Assembly (NCBI RefSeq): GCF_000178855.1
Contig: NZ_ADVG01000003.1
Coordinates: forward strand, 1,860,001 to 1,924,000
DNA: 64,000 nt
From: Ktedonobacter racemifer DSM 44963
GTDB lineage: Bacteria > Chloroflexota > Ktedonobacteria > Ktedonobacterales > Ktedonobacteraceae
Direction: 5' to 3'
Shown here: positions 27,568-36,454 of the stretch, piece after piece
Numbering within the stretch: the stretch's first letter is position 1
Layout: each line of letters begins with the position of its first letter
Notes under the pieces: model-generated
Database searches by the model: none
The model's input: the letters and a program-made list of their open reading frames with translations, nothing else
What the model was told of the DNA's origin: nothing
Made by a program: the position numbers and the translations under genes

Positions 27568-28500
27568 TCAGGCTCTCTGTCCGTCGGGCGCATGTTTTTT
27601 CAGGAAAGTCCGCGCGTATTCCTGAACATGTTTGGCATGCTGACTGAGCCAGAAGCCGGTATGATCACCCTCTTCGATCCAGTATCGCTCTGCACCGGGA
27701 ATATGTTCATAGGCGTACACCCCATCGAAGAATTTTACGTCGGCATCGTGTGTGCCGTGAATAATGAGGCTCGGACACCGGACTTGCTCTAACGGAAGAT
27801 GTGTGAGCTTCAGGAACTCTTCCATATCGTTCAGATTTCCCTTTTTTCGCTCGGAATAGGGATACATCGTCTCCAACAATGCTTTCATCCAGTCGAGCGC
27901 TTGAGGATCGTTTAAAACGTGCTCAACCTGTCTCTTTGTCTGTTCCTTGGTGAAGTATCCAATGCCCCGAAATGCTTCGCCCAACAGTAATTTGGGGAAT
28001 CTCTCCATGAGCATTTGCGAAAACTTCTGCCCCGGATTGCTCATAAAAATGGCCTCAGTCACCGGTCCGGCTCCCTCCGGTGGGTGATACGAGCCGCTCA
28101 CGCTGTCTATTGCCACCAAACCCCAGATCCTGTCCGGGTGGCGGATCGCGAACTGGTACGCTGTCGGACCGCCTGCCGAGAGGCACACGACCCCGACTTT
28201 TTCAATCTGGAGATAGTCTAACAGCGCGGCCATCAGATCGGCTTGCTGTTCAAACGTCTTCCCACTGGAGAGAGGCGTTCCCAGATATCCTGGTCTTGAT
28301 GGGCAGAGAAGCCGGTAGGCGCTGCTATCCAGCCAGTTCGTGATCAAACGGGCCTGATCGGCACCGCCGATCCCACCGTGAACGGAAAGGATCACCGATC
28401 CAGCTCTTCCGCTCATGTCGAACTCGACTGTGCCTTTTTCCGTCACGACGGTACGGGGTTCTATATACATATCAGGCAAAACTTTTCTTCTGCTGTTCAT
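27568..28500 (-). CDS. Alpha/beta hydrolase
   Basis: 310 aa, cytosolic. The nucleophile elbow is 'VVCLSAGGPTA' (Ser108; a Cys-Leu-Ser-Ala-Gly variant rather than G-x-S-x-G). The acid is in 'IIHGTHDADV', and the base is His in 'EEGDHTGFW'. 'LSVHGGIGG' forms the oxyanion region. ATG 28500 has GAGGAG 6 bp upstream. It is divergent from the tandem HxlR regulator with a 199-bp shared promoter region, so that regulator probably controls it. The substrate is unknown. Confidence 0.85.
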   Translation of the reverse strand: MNSRRKVLPDMYIEPRTVVTEKGTVEFDMSGRAGSVILSVHGGIGGADQARLITNWLDSSAYRLLCPSRPGYLGTPLSSGKTFEQQADLMAALLDYLQIEKVGVVCLSAGGPTAYQFAIRHPDRIWGLVAIDSVSGSYHPPEGAGPVTEAIFMSNPGQKFSQMLMERFPKLLLGEAFRGIGYFTKEQTKRQVEHVLNDPQALDWMKALLETMYPYSERKKGNLNDMEEFLKLTHLPLEQVRCPSLIIHGTHDADVKFFDGVYAYEHIPGAERYWIEEGDHTGFWLSQHAKHVQEYARTFLKKHAPDGQRA

Positions 28501-28625
28501 ATGGCTCCTCTTTTCTTTTGTCCTTTATTCTTGCTATCCCGGCTTTTGTCAAGAAGGATCGTGTAATGGTGCCTTGTAACCGGCCCCTCTTGTTTGCTAC
28601 AATTACTCTACAGTCGAGAGAGATG

Positions 28626-28657
28626 GGAAACAAGTACGCAATTTTATGGATGTAACA
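28626..28657 (+). promoter_or_regulatory. Duplicated 32-bp leader, copy 1
   Basis: A 32-bp stretch beginning GGAAACAAGTACGCAATTTT is repeated exactly at 30899-30930. Each copy lies about 45-75 bp upstream of an HxlR-type coding region. It is a candidate operator or leader kept from the duplication of the regulator locus. Confidence 0.55.
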
Positions 28658-28699
28658 GGGGAACAAAATATACCCTGCACACGAAGAGAGGCACATGCG

Positions 28700-29368
28700 A
28701 TGACTCGGCAGAAGAAGACGACGGTCTGTCCACTGGGGGGAGGTGGTGTTGGGGGGAAATGGAAGTTTTGGATCATGTATCAATTGCTCAGTGGTCCCAA
28801 ACGCTTTGGGGAACTCCAACGACTCTTTCCCCAGGTCAGCCGCCAGATGCTCACCATCCAATTACGAGAGCTAGAACAGACAGGGATACTTCACCGGCAG
28901 GTCTATCTCCAGGTTCCCCCAAAGGTTGATTACCGGCTTTCGGAAGTAGGGCAATGTTTAGAGCCGATCATACGCCAGATGGACGCCTGGGACAAGGAAT
29001 ACAGCGAGCAAGGCGAGCAGGAGGTTGATTGGCTGATCAGTCTGGGAGGGAGATGGACATTTTGGATTTGGTATCAATTGCTCAGTGGTCCCAAACGCTT
29101 TGGCGAATTGCAGAAGCTCCTTTCTCCGATCAGCCAACATATGCTCATCCTGAAGCTACGAGAATTAGAACAGATGGGAGTGCTCACGCGGCATGCCTCT
29201 GGGCAGAAATCTCTCAAGGGGGAATACCGGCTTTCACAACTGGGACAAAACGCAGAGCCATTGCTGCGTCAAATCTATGCGTGGGGAAGATGGGCGTGCG
29301 ATCAGCTCGGTCTGGCGTATGACGGACCAGTGATGGATGAAAGAGAGGCATACACTCGCCGTGCCTGA
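28700..29368 (+). CDS. Double-domain HxlR-family regulator
   Basis: 222 aa holding two complete HxlR winged helices in one chain. Domain 1 has 'CPLGGGGVGGKWKFWIMYQL' followed by the recognition region 'SRQMLTIQLRELEQTGILHR'. Domain 2 repeats it as 'LGGRWTFWIWYQLLSGPKRF' and 'SQHMLILKLRELEQMGVLTR'. The only cysteine of the usual sensing position is in domain 1. HxlR proteins normally have one domain and bind as dimers, so this is a built-in dimer made by internal duplication. ATG 28700 is chosen at the domain start with GAGAGG upstream. Confidence 0.85.
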   Translation: MTRQKKTTVCPLGGGGVGGKWKFWIMYQLLSGPKRFGELQRLFPQVSRQMLTIQLRELEQTGILHRQVYLQVPPKVDYRLSEVGQCLEPIIRQMDAWDKEYSEQGEQEVDWLISLGGRWTFWIWYQLLSGPKRFGELQKLLSPISQHMLILKLRELEQMGVLTRHASGQKSLKGEYRLSQLGQNAEPLLRQIYAWGRWACDQLGLAYDGPVMDEREAYTRRA

Positions 29369-29494
29369 AGAAGACAACGATGACTCTGCCCCCTGCATTC
29401 CAGCAATTTCTTCTGCGATGCAAGGGGGGCTTGTGACGACCAATCTCTCCGTTGTTGAGAGAAAGCATTCGCTTTCGACCAGCCTGGGGAGCGC

Positions 29495-30786
29495 TCAATC
29501 GCTCGCTGTTTGTGTCTCGATTCCCTTTGGTCTGAAGCCACCTGGAAGGGCAAACCAGCCGAAAAGGCCAGCCAGGGCCATGAGAACTCCGCTGATCACA
29601 AAAATGAGCCAGACGGGAATGAATTGACTAGCAGCGCCAGCCAGAGCAATCGAGACGAGACTCGTGCCAAACATCACCGTTTCCATGACGGCCTGGACAC
29701 GCCCGATCATCGCGCGTGGAGTTGCATTGAGCATCATGGGCGCGAAGCCAACTTCAACTCCACCATTTGGGGTGGAAAGAAGAAAGTACACCAGAAACGC
29801 TGCCACATACCAGGTCTGGAAGCCATAGATCACAAGACCCAGACCTAACAGGAAGACGCTGCCAGTCAGGATCGTTTTTGAGGTCATCCTCGTAGCCAGA
29901 AGGCCAGCCAAGACCGCTCCTACCAGTATTCCCACCCCCCCAGTTGCGACCAATGGTCCGTAGAGACTGGAGCTGACATGAAGCCGTTGGCTGACAAAGA
30001 TGACGCCCAATGCCTCGATTGCGCCTGCGCCGAGCATGGCAATCAAAGCCATGCCGACCGCCACCAGGAGAACTCGCGTCGTGATGATGAGCCGGAAACT
30101 TGCGGACAACTCAGACCCGACAGCTTTCAGGCCACTTTTCTCCGACAGGAGAGAGGGATGGAATGCGGCACGCGGAGCACGCAATGCCAGGAGACAGGGG
30201 CAGATACCAGAAATGACGCTGCGTTGATGCTGCAAGCGATAAACGGTCCAACGGCAAAGAACAAAGGTGTTGCCAGCGCGGGACCGGGAACCATAGCAAG
30301 CGCAAAGGTGGCTTGACCGACAGAGGCGGCCTGGGCCTGTTGCTCACTCGTGACGATGATCTGGGTGATCCTCGCCCTGGCTGGAGTGAAGAACCGCGAA
30401 AACACCGAGATCAGAAACACACTGAGATAGATGGTAGGCAGGCGCAAAGTACCAGCCACAAACAAGGGCAGGAGCGCCACAGTCATGCGTGACAGGTCGG
30501 CTACTACCATAGTCGTGCGGCGATTCCACCGATCGACGAAAACGCCCGCTACCGGGCCAAGCAGAAACATGGGAACATACTGAGCAATCAAGACACCGCT
30601 GACCGCAGCAGCTGAATGTGTCAGGGTAAAGACCCACACCAGCAGTGTGGTGCTATAGACAAAATCACCGAGATGAGAAATGGCTTGCCCGATGGCAAGA
30701 AAGGTAAAGTTTCGATTCAGCAAAAAACGGTTTCGTGGTTTGACCGCTTCTTCAATGCGTGGTTGTTCTGGTATCTGGGTGGACAT
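29495..30786 (-). pseudogene. MFS exporter (EntS-like), frameshifted
   Basis: The N-terminal half from ATG 30786 (AAGGA upstream) has 'GQAISHLGDFVYSTTLLVWV' and the motif-A region 'GVFVDRWNRRTTMVVADLSR'. The frame breaks between about 30165 and 30215. The C-terminal half continues in another frame from 'LLALRAPRAAFHPSLL' to 29495, with six further helices. Together they give a normal ~420-residue transporter of the MFS_3 group, so a single indel is the likely cause. Confidence 0.8.
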
Positions 30787-30898
30787 AGCAATTCCTTTTT
30801 CGCGTCTTTCGTTCTTTAAGCCGCAAAGTCAATGGCCAACGGGTCAAGGCGGCATGTGAAATCGGGTTGATACCACGAATGTACAGAAGCGGTGAGCA

Positions 30899-30930
30899 GG
30901 AAACAAGTACGCAATTTTATGGATGTAACA
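30899..30930 (+). promoter_or_regulatory. Duplicated 32-bp leader, copy 2
   Basis: Exact copy of 28626-28657, here upstream of a decayed HxlR gene that is divergent from the broken MFS gene. Confidence 0.55.
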
Positions 30931-31123
30931 AAGGAACAAACGACGCCTTGCAAAAAACGGAGAGACGTTCTTTTACTCGCTAAAAGCAATTGTCGCGGAC
31001 TCGTTTGGAGGAGGTATTGGAGACAGATGGGATCTTTGGATGAGTGAGCAATTGTGTCGTGACAAGAAGCGCTTGAGTGAATTACAGCGCTTCTTTTCTC
31101 CTCGCGTTCTGCTCATGTGTTGA
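30919..31123 (+). pseudogene. HxlR regulator remnant
   Basis: After the shared leader, codons resembling HxlR domain 1 are readable over several frames: 'GGGIGDRWDLWMSEQ' and 'KRLSELQRFFSPRVLLM', then a stop at 31121. It matches the family pattern GGKW-(x)n-KRFxEL. Truncated at its 3' side by a transposase fragment. Confidence 0.65.
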
Positions 31124-31137
31124 GAGAGTCTCTTCAT

Positions 31138-31455
31138 TGAATCCCAAAAATGGATGAGGCACTCATCTCGTTGCGCACCCCGTGGGTGACGTCGATCCAA
31201 GAAGACGATGACCTGGATGGCTTTTTGCGAAACCACGTCGGTCGCTGGCATGTTTCCCGCTTGCTGTGCCGTGTGCCGAATGATCAACAAACGCAAGGCA
31301 ATGGGAGTCAGCACCGCAAGTAATTTCCACTGAGCCTCCATGCTTTGCACGTTGTGATGTTCCATCCGACAGCCCGTTTTGAGGGCTTTGTGGAAATCCT
31401 CCAGGAGCCAGCGCCAGCCATACCATTGCACCTCCACAGCGCATGAATATGACAT
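31138..31455 (-). pseudogene. IS4-type (Tn5-like) transposase, C-terminal fragment
   Basis: 'YGWRWLLEDFHKALKTGCRMEHH' holds the catalytic glutamate and the Y-R-E-K signature of IS4-family DDE transposases, followed by 'LLAVLTPIALRLLIIRHTAQ'. The N-terminal two-thirds are absent. The open frame continues to 30973, antisense to the HxlR remnant, without meaning. Confidence 0.75.
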
Positions 31456-31988
31456 ACGATCTCCTTATCATCAGTATGAGCAGGACGCGAGTGAGTAGGT
31501 GAGACATAGCGGGTATCTCCTTCTTCTGTAGCGATCTCCAGGTGTCAGGGGTAAGTGTACTCAACGAGGGCAGTAAATGGGAAGAGGAAAACCACCCAAT
31601 GTCGGGCGAAGTTCTTCCCAGTTTAGGGCGAAGTCAGAGCCACATGGATGCGAGGTATGCCTGTATTTTCGCTCGAGGCGCACGTTGAGGCCGATACATT
31701 GGGAGCCACTCCTTGCCAGCAGCGGAAGAGGTTTTTTCTGCTACCGGAAGTGCAGAGAGATCTTCAGTTGCAGCCCTGGAGGATGGAGACGATCGACCTG
31801 ATTGCTCATCGGTGCCAACCATAGCGAAATGGCTGATTTGTTTGTGTGTGAGGTGATATGTACTCACTTCACTGTCATTATTTTCAAGTTTCTCTTTTTT
31901 GGTGAAAGAGAATATGTGAGATGAGTGAATTTATCACGCGCGTGCGCGCGTGTATGCGTATGGCTCTCTCGGGTCTGCGTTTGTTGCG
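31456..31988. other. 533-bp region without a recognisable gene
   Basis: Two short open frames cross it (31577-31801 plus, 31634-31867 minus), but neither has a ribosome site or a recognisable domain. It is probably decayed transposon sequence. Confidence 0.4.
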
Positions 31989-32170
31989 CAGAAGGGTCGA
32001 CCTTTCCTGGTGCTAAAGATCTATGATCTTCAACGATCGTAGACTCGTTTCCAGAAGGTCGAGTATTTTTCGCAAGAGTCGACGTTTTGAGCAAAGGTTT
32101 CGTATTCTCGCCAATGCTAGACTTTTTATCGGAAGATCGGCCTTCTCCAGAAGGGTCGACGTTTCGGGCA
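31989..32170. repeat. Degenerate ~20-bp tandem repeat joined to R1
   Basis: About nine units of 18-22 bp with the drifting pattern AAGGGTCGACGTTTC. The last two units are also present at the edge of R1 copy 1 (6629-6665). It gives a low-complexity open frame on the minus strand (161 codons) that is not believed to be a gene. Confidence 0.6.
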
Positions 32171-32438
32171 TAGCCTGGAATGAGACCCCATGACGGCATC
32201 TGCCAGGAGACGGGAAGGGGGCCATGTCTTGATGAGTGGCTCCCTTTCTGTATTTTTGCATACGTTTGGCTGGCAATTGTTACTATGGGGGAGGCGTGAA
32301 AAATACGAATAGTTCTCGTTGGAAAAGAAGTTGATGCCCAAAAATACAAAAATTTTGTAAAATGACCATGCGTGCTAAAACGGTATGGGGCCTGTATTGA
32401 GCCGAACTTTGTGAAACATCTGATCCCGTTTCGCTGCT
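32131..32438. repeat. Dispersed repeat R1, copy 2
   Basis: Aligns over about 300 bp with 6630-6940 and 61731-62010, differing at scattered bases. It diverges right after 'CCCGTTTCG', before the isomerase start that follows copies 1 and 3. Confidence 0.72.
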
Positions 32439-32465
32439 GTGATTTTACCCTCCTGTAGGCAGTGT

Positions 32466-32680
32466 TTGTGAAGCATGTCGTGGCATCATTTCACGCTCCC
32501 AAGCTGATCGAGAACCATCAGGCAACGTGATGCTGTGAAGCATCTTTTGGCAGCGATTCCACATTGTGTAGCATATCGTGGCAGTATGTCGAGAACAGAT
32601 TGTTTTCGTGCTTTTTCACTCATTTTCCCTTCATTTCCCTGCCAGAATATGCTGCACAGTGCCAACATATGATTCACAGG
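32466..32680. repeat. Cluster of a 20-bp dispersed motif
   Basis: Variants of TGTGAAGCATATCGTGGCAG occur near 32468, 32534 and 32562, and on the other strand twice in tandem at 32641-32678. Further variants occur at about 34017, 34791, 34957, 35746, 36006 and 38521. No coding content is seen. Confidence 0.55.
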
Positions 32681-32798
32681 GCTGTCTTTCCCCTCAAAAT
32701 TATGAAGCAAAACGCTAAAACAAAAGATAGACATTTACATATTCTATAAGCTATGATTCCCTTGGTATCAAAGGCAGAGAATAGAAAGGAAAGACATT

Positions 32799-33749
32799 AT
32801 GAGCGAACTGACTTTCTACATCCTCCAGGAGCAACTCATGGAGTTGTACAATGCTAAGGAGTACAGCCGGGCGTTTGAACTCGTTGAACAGGAGAAGGCA
32901 AGCTTCCCTGATCACTCTCGTGAAATCGCCTATTGGCGTCTCTGCATGCACGCCCGACTCGGCAAGCCAGCAGAAGCTCTGCATATTTTCCGCGAGGCTC
33001 TAGATCGAGGCGAATGGTTTCCACCCAAATGGCTGAAAGATGATCCTGATCTGGCCTCGCTGCAACAACTGCCAGAGTTTCAGGAAATGGCCGAGATCTG
33101 TCTCCAGCGTCTCAAAGAGGCACAGGCCAACGCACAACCCGAATTACTTGTCAGAAAGCCAGAGGCGCAGCAAGAAGCGTTTCCACTGCTGATTGCTATG
33201 CATGGTAATACCGGCAACATGCACAATACCGTTGAACACTGGAGCAATGTCATCACTCATAACTGGCTGCTGGCCGTGCCACAGTCTTCGCAAATCGTTG
33301 GGCAGGATGCTTTTGTCTGGGATGAGCGCGAAATCGGTATCAACGAGATACGCGAGCATCTGACCAAGCTCTCCCGCGAATATTCCATCGATCCAGGACG
33401 CGTGGTGCTCGGCGGCTTCTCGATGGGCGGCGGTCAGGCAATCTGGATGGCGCTGCACCAGTCGATCAAGACGCGCGGCTTCGTCGTTCTGGGACCCTAC
33501 TTGCGCGAGGCTGAATTAGAGGCTCTACCTGCTCTGCTTGCCTCCCAGAAGCCCGCTGGCCTGCGCGGCTCTATTCTCGTTGGCGACAAAGATACCGAAT
33601 GCCTGAAGATCTCGCGTAAGGTTGTTGAGATCATGCAGGAATACGATCTCCCCTGCGAAATTGAAATCCGCCCCAGCCTGGATCATAGCTATCCACCAGA
33701 TTTTGCGGAGTATGTGCTCAAAGGGCTGGCGTTCATCGAGCAGGGATAA
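32799..33749 (+). CDS. Dienelactone-hydrolase/esterase-like alpha/beta hydrolase with helical N-terminus
   Basis: 316 aa. Residues 1-120 are helical and TPR-like ('EYSRAFELVEQEKASFPDHSREIAYWRLCMHARLGKPAEALHIF' in pieces). The hydrolase domain has 'LLIAMHGNTGN', nucleophile Ser208 in 'VLGGFSMGGGQA', the acid in 'VGDKDTE' and His in 'SLDHSYP'. No signal peptide. AGGAAAG is just upstream of ATG 32799. It resembles the phospholipase/carboxylesterase group. The substrate is not deducible. Followed by a strong terminator. Confidence 0.83.
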   Translation: MSELTFYILQEQLMELYNAKEYSRAFELVEQEKASFPDHSREIAYWRLCMHARLGKPAEALHIFREALDRGEWFPPKWLKDDPDLASLQQLPEFQEMAEICLQRLKEAQANAQPELLVRKPEAQQEAFPLLIAMHGNTGNMHNTVEHWSNVITHNWLLAVPQSSQIVGQDAFVWDEREIGINEIREHLTKLSREYSIDPGRVVLGGFSMGGGQAIWMALHQSIKTRGFVVLGPYLREAELEALPALLASQKPAGLRGSILVGDKDTECLKISRKVVEIMQEYDLPCEIEIRPSLDHSYPPDFAEYVLKGLAFIEQG

Positions 33750-33765
33750 CTGCTTCCATCGCAAC

Positions 33766-33831
33766 CACGCACTCATGATTTATTGGATTCTCCCGTAAAA
33801 ACGCGCAAATCCAATAAATCATGAGTGCGTG
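33766..33831. terminator. 24-bp perfect-arm hairpin after the hydrolase gene
   Basis: Arms 33766-33789 and 33808-33831 are exact complements with an 18-nt loop, starting 17 bp after the stop codon. Probable terminator. Confidence 0.65.
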
Positions 33832-33850
33832 TCTGAACTAAGTGACCCCG

Positions 33851-33928
33851 GAAGAGGGAGGCCCAGGATTCCATGTAAAAATCTATCACTATGAGTGATT
33901 TTTACATGGAATCCTGGGCCCCCTTCTG
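33851..33928. repeat. Hairpin repeat family H, copy A
   Basis: Imperfect palindrome with arms around GGCCCAGGATTCCATG and a loop ATCTATCACTATGAGT. The loop and the outer GGGAGGCCCAGGAT are shared, inverted, with copy B at 38224-38300 while the inner arms differ but still pair. Confidence 0.65.
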
Positions 33929-33965
33929 AGAGAAGCAACCTAGTCTCACCTAAGCTGTGTAAGAT

Positions 33966-34030
33966 CCAATCTTTTGGGTAATCCGCAGCAGAAAACTCCC
34001 TACGCAAAAGTGCTCTCTGACGCATATCGT
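33966..34030 (+). repeat. Dispersed repeat R2, copy 1
   Basis: CCAATCTTTTGGGTAATCCG to GCATATCGTGGCGGCAG. The reverse complement of 38520-38586 matches at both ends. It combines the IR found around phzF with the 20-bp motif. Confidence 0.5.
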
Positions 34031-34124
34031 GGCGGCAGACCATTGAACAAAAAACACCTGACCTGATCAGCAATCCCAATCTCGGTTGGTTTCAGAAAAT
34101 TGGCGAGGATAGAGCTACTTAATG

Positions 34125-34237
34125 CTGCGTTCCTCATTGGCGCTGACATTCCTGCTAGCTAAACCTATAGGTAAGGCATGCCTGCTTTAGCTCTAGACCT
34201 GGATTCATCGTTTTATTCATACCAATGAGGAACGCAG
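34125..34237. repeat. 16-bp perfect inverted repeat, 113-bp unit
   Basis: CTGCGTTCCTCATTGG (34125-34140) and CCAATGAGGAACGCAG (34222-34237) enclose 81 bp without an ORF. The outer part resembles the GAGGAATTGAG ends of the IS630 at 41.5 kb, so it may be an IS630-derived MITE. Confidence 0.55.
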
Positions 34238-34304
34238 TACTAGGCGTAGTCCTGCACCCTCCAATGGGGATAGCGAATCAGCAAATCGCGCTCGCCTGCG
34301 CGAT

Positions 34305-34320
34305 GGTTGTGTTGCAAGAA
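34305..34320 (+). repeat. IS6-type terminal repeat
   Basis: GGTTGTGTTGCAAGAA matches the GGTTCTGTTGCAAA-like ends of IS6/IS26 elements and sits 43 bp before the IS6 transposase fragment. The matching right end is not found. Confidence 0.5.
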
Positions 34321-34362
34321 ATAAGCTGATCTGCTACAGTCGAGCGAAAAGAGGAATTCGTC

Positions 34363-34941
34363 ATGGCAGAGCAGCACCCGTTCAAATGGCGCCACTTCCA
34401 AGCCGACATTATTCTCTTGTGCGTGAGATGGTATCTTCGCTATGCTTTGAGCTACAGCGACCTAGAGGAAATGATGTTTGAGCGCGGATTGCCTGTCGAC
34501 CATACGACGATCTATCGCTGGGTTCAGCACTATGCGCCCGAACTCGAACGACGGTGTCGAGCGAATTTAAAGATCACGACGGACTCCTGGCGGGTTGATG
34601 AAACCTATATCAAAGTCAAAAAAGAGTGGATGTATTTGTATCGAGCGGTTGATTCGCGGGGAAACACGCTCGATTTCTTTTTCAGTTCGACGCGAGATAC
34701 ACAAGCAGCCAAACAGTTTCTTCTCAAAACACTCACCGCATCCTGTGATTTGCAGACCCCTTTGGCAAAATCCGGCGGGATATGCTTCACAAGCGCATCG
34801 GCGCGAATTGCTTCACAAACTATGTTTGAGTCGTCATTTCGGCTCAGGCCGCTGCTGGACTTGCCTAAGCGTGTATTAGATGAAAACACAGCCGCTGCCG
34901 CAGATGTCTATTTCATCCAGATCTCTCTGTTGGAAAAGTGA
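34363..34941 (+). pseudogene. IS6-family transposase, C-terminally lost
   Basis: Residues 1-127 are clear IS6/IS26 transposase: 'KWRHFQADIILLCVRWYLRYALSYSDLEEMM', 'HTTIYRWVQHYAPEL', and the first catalytic Asp in 'SWRVDETYIKVKKEWMYLYRAVDSRGNTLDFFFS'. After 'AAKQFLLKTL' the sequence is unrelated to the family, so the second Asp and the Glu are missing. The frame still runs to 34941, giving a 192-aa chimera whose tail includes dispersed-repeat sequence. Confidence 0.8.
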
Positions 34942-35089
34942 GCAAATCTGCTGCCAAGATATCCTTCACAGAGGCTTTCTGGGTAGAAGGTAGTAGATGA
35001 CCTGAAATCTCTACGGTTGTTTTGCCCTGAAACATCCATACTTCATCGACGGCAAATCTCATTCAGGCACAAGAGGAGGCTATGGTTTC

Positions 35090-35653
35090 TTAGGGATGCC
35101 GTTCGTCTGCTCTAATCTGCGGAGCCAGACGTTTCTCATAGCACGTTGTTTCAGCCTCACCGAGTCGTTCAGACCAGAGAGAGAAGCGTCCGACGTTACG
35201 AAAGCCGAGCTTTGGGTAGAAGATCTGAAGGCCAGCATGTTTGCTGTAGGCATCCAAACGAAGCACATCACAGCCCTGGAAAGCTCCCATGCCCTCGATC
35301 GTTTGGACACACTGGCGACCAAGACCGCGACCCTGAAAAGAGGGCAAGATAGCAAGATGGTTAACGTAGAGAGCATATGGTTGCGGGGTATTCCACATCT
35401 CCAGAATGGCCGGAATCTTCTGGTACGACCTGGGGAGAGTAGTCCCAAGCGTAAACGTTGCGATGACCTGGTTCGCGTACAGGACGGCGTACACCTGGCG
35501 ATTCTCAGCGTCCCAGCGCAATTTCTCCAGGGCATAAGGAGGCACCCAATGGTTCAAACCCAGGCGTTCCTGCATATCTAGTCCACACAGACGCAAGATC
35601 TCGTGAGCAGACTCGACATTGACTGGTGAGAGTTGTTGATAGCGTAATTCCAT
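35090..35653 (-). CDS. GNAT-family N-acetyltransferase
   Basis: 187 aa. The acetyl-CoA-binding motif A is 'VNHLAILPSFQGRGLGRQCV' (Q/R-x-x-G-x-G), followed by 'LRLDAYSKHAGLQIFYPKLGFRNVGRF', the usual motif B with Tyr. The N-terminal 'YALEKLRWDAENRQVYAVLYANQVIATFTL' gives strands 2-3. The acceptor is unknown. No clear ribosome site precedes ATG 35653. It stands alone among repeats. Confidence 0.85.
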   Translation of the reverse strand: MELRYQQLSPVNVESAHEILRLCGLDMQERLGLNHWVPPYALEKLRWDAENRQVYAVLYANQVIATFTLGTTLPRSYQKIPAILEMWNTPQPYALYVNHLAILPSFQGRGLGRQCVQTIEGMGAFQGCDVLRLDAYSKHAGLQIFYPKLGFRNVGRFSLWSERLGEAETTCYEKRLAPQIRADERHP

Positions 35654-35743
35654 AGTGCAGAACGGTGCAAGGCGGATGGTGGCCTACGAGGGACAACTCA
35701 ACCTAAGACAAGCATACCGTATGTTGAGGAAAAAGACAATCCT

Positions 35744-36030
35744 ATGAAGCATATGTTGGCACTGTGCAGTATATTCTGGCAAGAACATCTGAGAAAAGTG
35801 AGCAAAAAAGCGTGAAGACAGCATTCTCTCGACGCACTGCCACGATTGTCATTTATCAGATAAAATTGATGGTTTCTCAGAAAACGCGCCACGCTGGCAG
35901 GTGCTTTTAGAGGATGGGCTTTCTCACATAATTTGGCGCTGCATCATTTCTTATTCTTTCGTTGCTTTCCACTGCTCTTGTTCCTGAGATCCTCTGGCAT
36001 CCTCGCCACGATATCTGAGAAAGACGCCAG
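35744..36030. repeat. Repeat-filled intergenic stretch
   Basis: No gene in 35654-36132. 35744-35781 is an inverted match to 32641-32678 (two tandem 20-bp motif units). A further motif is at about 36004-36027, and 35822-35890 resembles the inverse of 38484-38530. It is built from the same degenerate units as 32.5 kb and 38.5 kb. Confidence 0.5.
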
Positions 36031-36132
36031 GGAATGCTTAAAAGTGATCGCATTTCTAGTGAATCTCAGGTATACTTGCTTTTGAGAGAGCAAGAAACTG
36101 GCGATTCCAGCACAACGCAAGGGAACGTGGCC

Positions 36133-36410
36133 ATGAAAATGACATCCGAGGCATTTCATACTTGGAGCCAGCATCTTCAGTTGACTCCTGAAACGGAAGC
36201 GCTCATCTCCTCCATTCGTTCATCTCGCCCGATTCGCCACGTGAGTGGGCGTGCCAGTAATATCACCGGACGCTATCCTAGCCCCAAAATGGGTGTGTCT
36301 ATCCAGTTTGAAAGTGATCGGGTAGAATTCTGGGCGCTCTACGCGCTGGAACGAGACGACGATGTGCTGGAATATTACGAGCAGTCCTCGCGTATTCCTC
36401 TCAGCTCTGC
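36133..36410 (+). pseudogene. Probable TnsA-like endonuclease, N-terminal fragment
   Basis: 'RASNITGRYPSPKMGVSIQFES' followed by 'VEFWALYALERDDDVLEYYEQ' resembles the N-terminal nuclease domain of TnsA proteins of Tn7-like transposons, with the Glu of FES and the Asp before VLEYYEQ as candidate catalytic residues. After 'RIPL' the family pattern ends and the sequence runs into the TetR promoter. No TnsB, TnsC or TniQ is nearby. Assignment from pattern memory only. Confidence 0.45.
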
Positions 36411-36429
36411 TATAATGAGTACGTACTCA
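36411..36429 (+). promoter_or_regulatory. TetR promoter -10 with adjoining operator
   Basis: TATAAT at 36411-36416 runs into TGAGTACGTACTCA (36416-36429), a 14-bp perfect palindrome, 26 bp before the TetR start. Repressor bound there would cover the transcription start. No good -35 is seen. Confidence 0.6.
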
Positions 36430-36454
36430 GTCATTATTCGATTGGTGAGAGTGT

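Noticed and set aside
29495..30786. Programmed frameshift in the MFS gene
   Set aside because: No slippery heptamer at the break, and the neighbouring regulator is also decayed, so a mutation is more likely.
31989..32170. CRISPR array
   Set aside because: Units are contiguous, degenerate and about 20 bp, without unique spacers or cas genes.
31864..32349. 161-codon open frame crossing repeat R1 and its tandem array
   Set aside because: The other R1 copies are shifted in frame by small indels and the extension is low-complexity repeat translation, so I treat it as non-coding.
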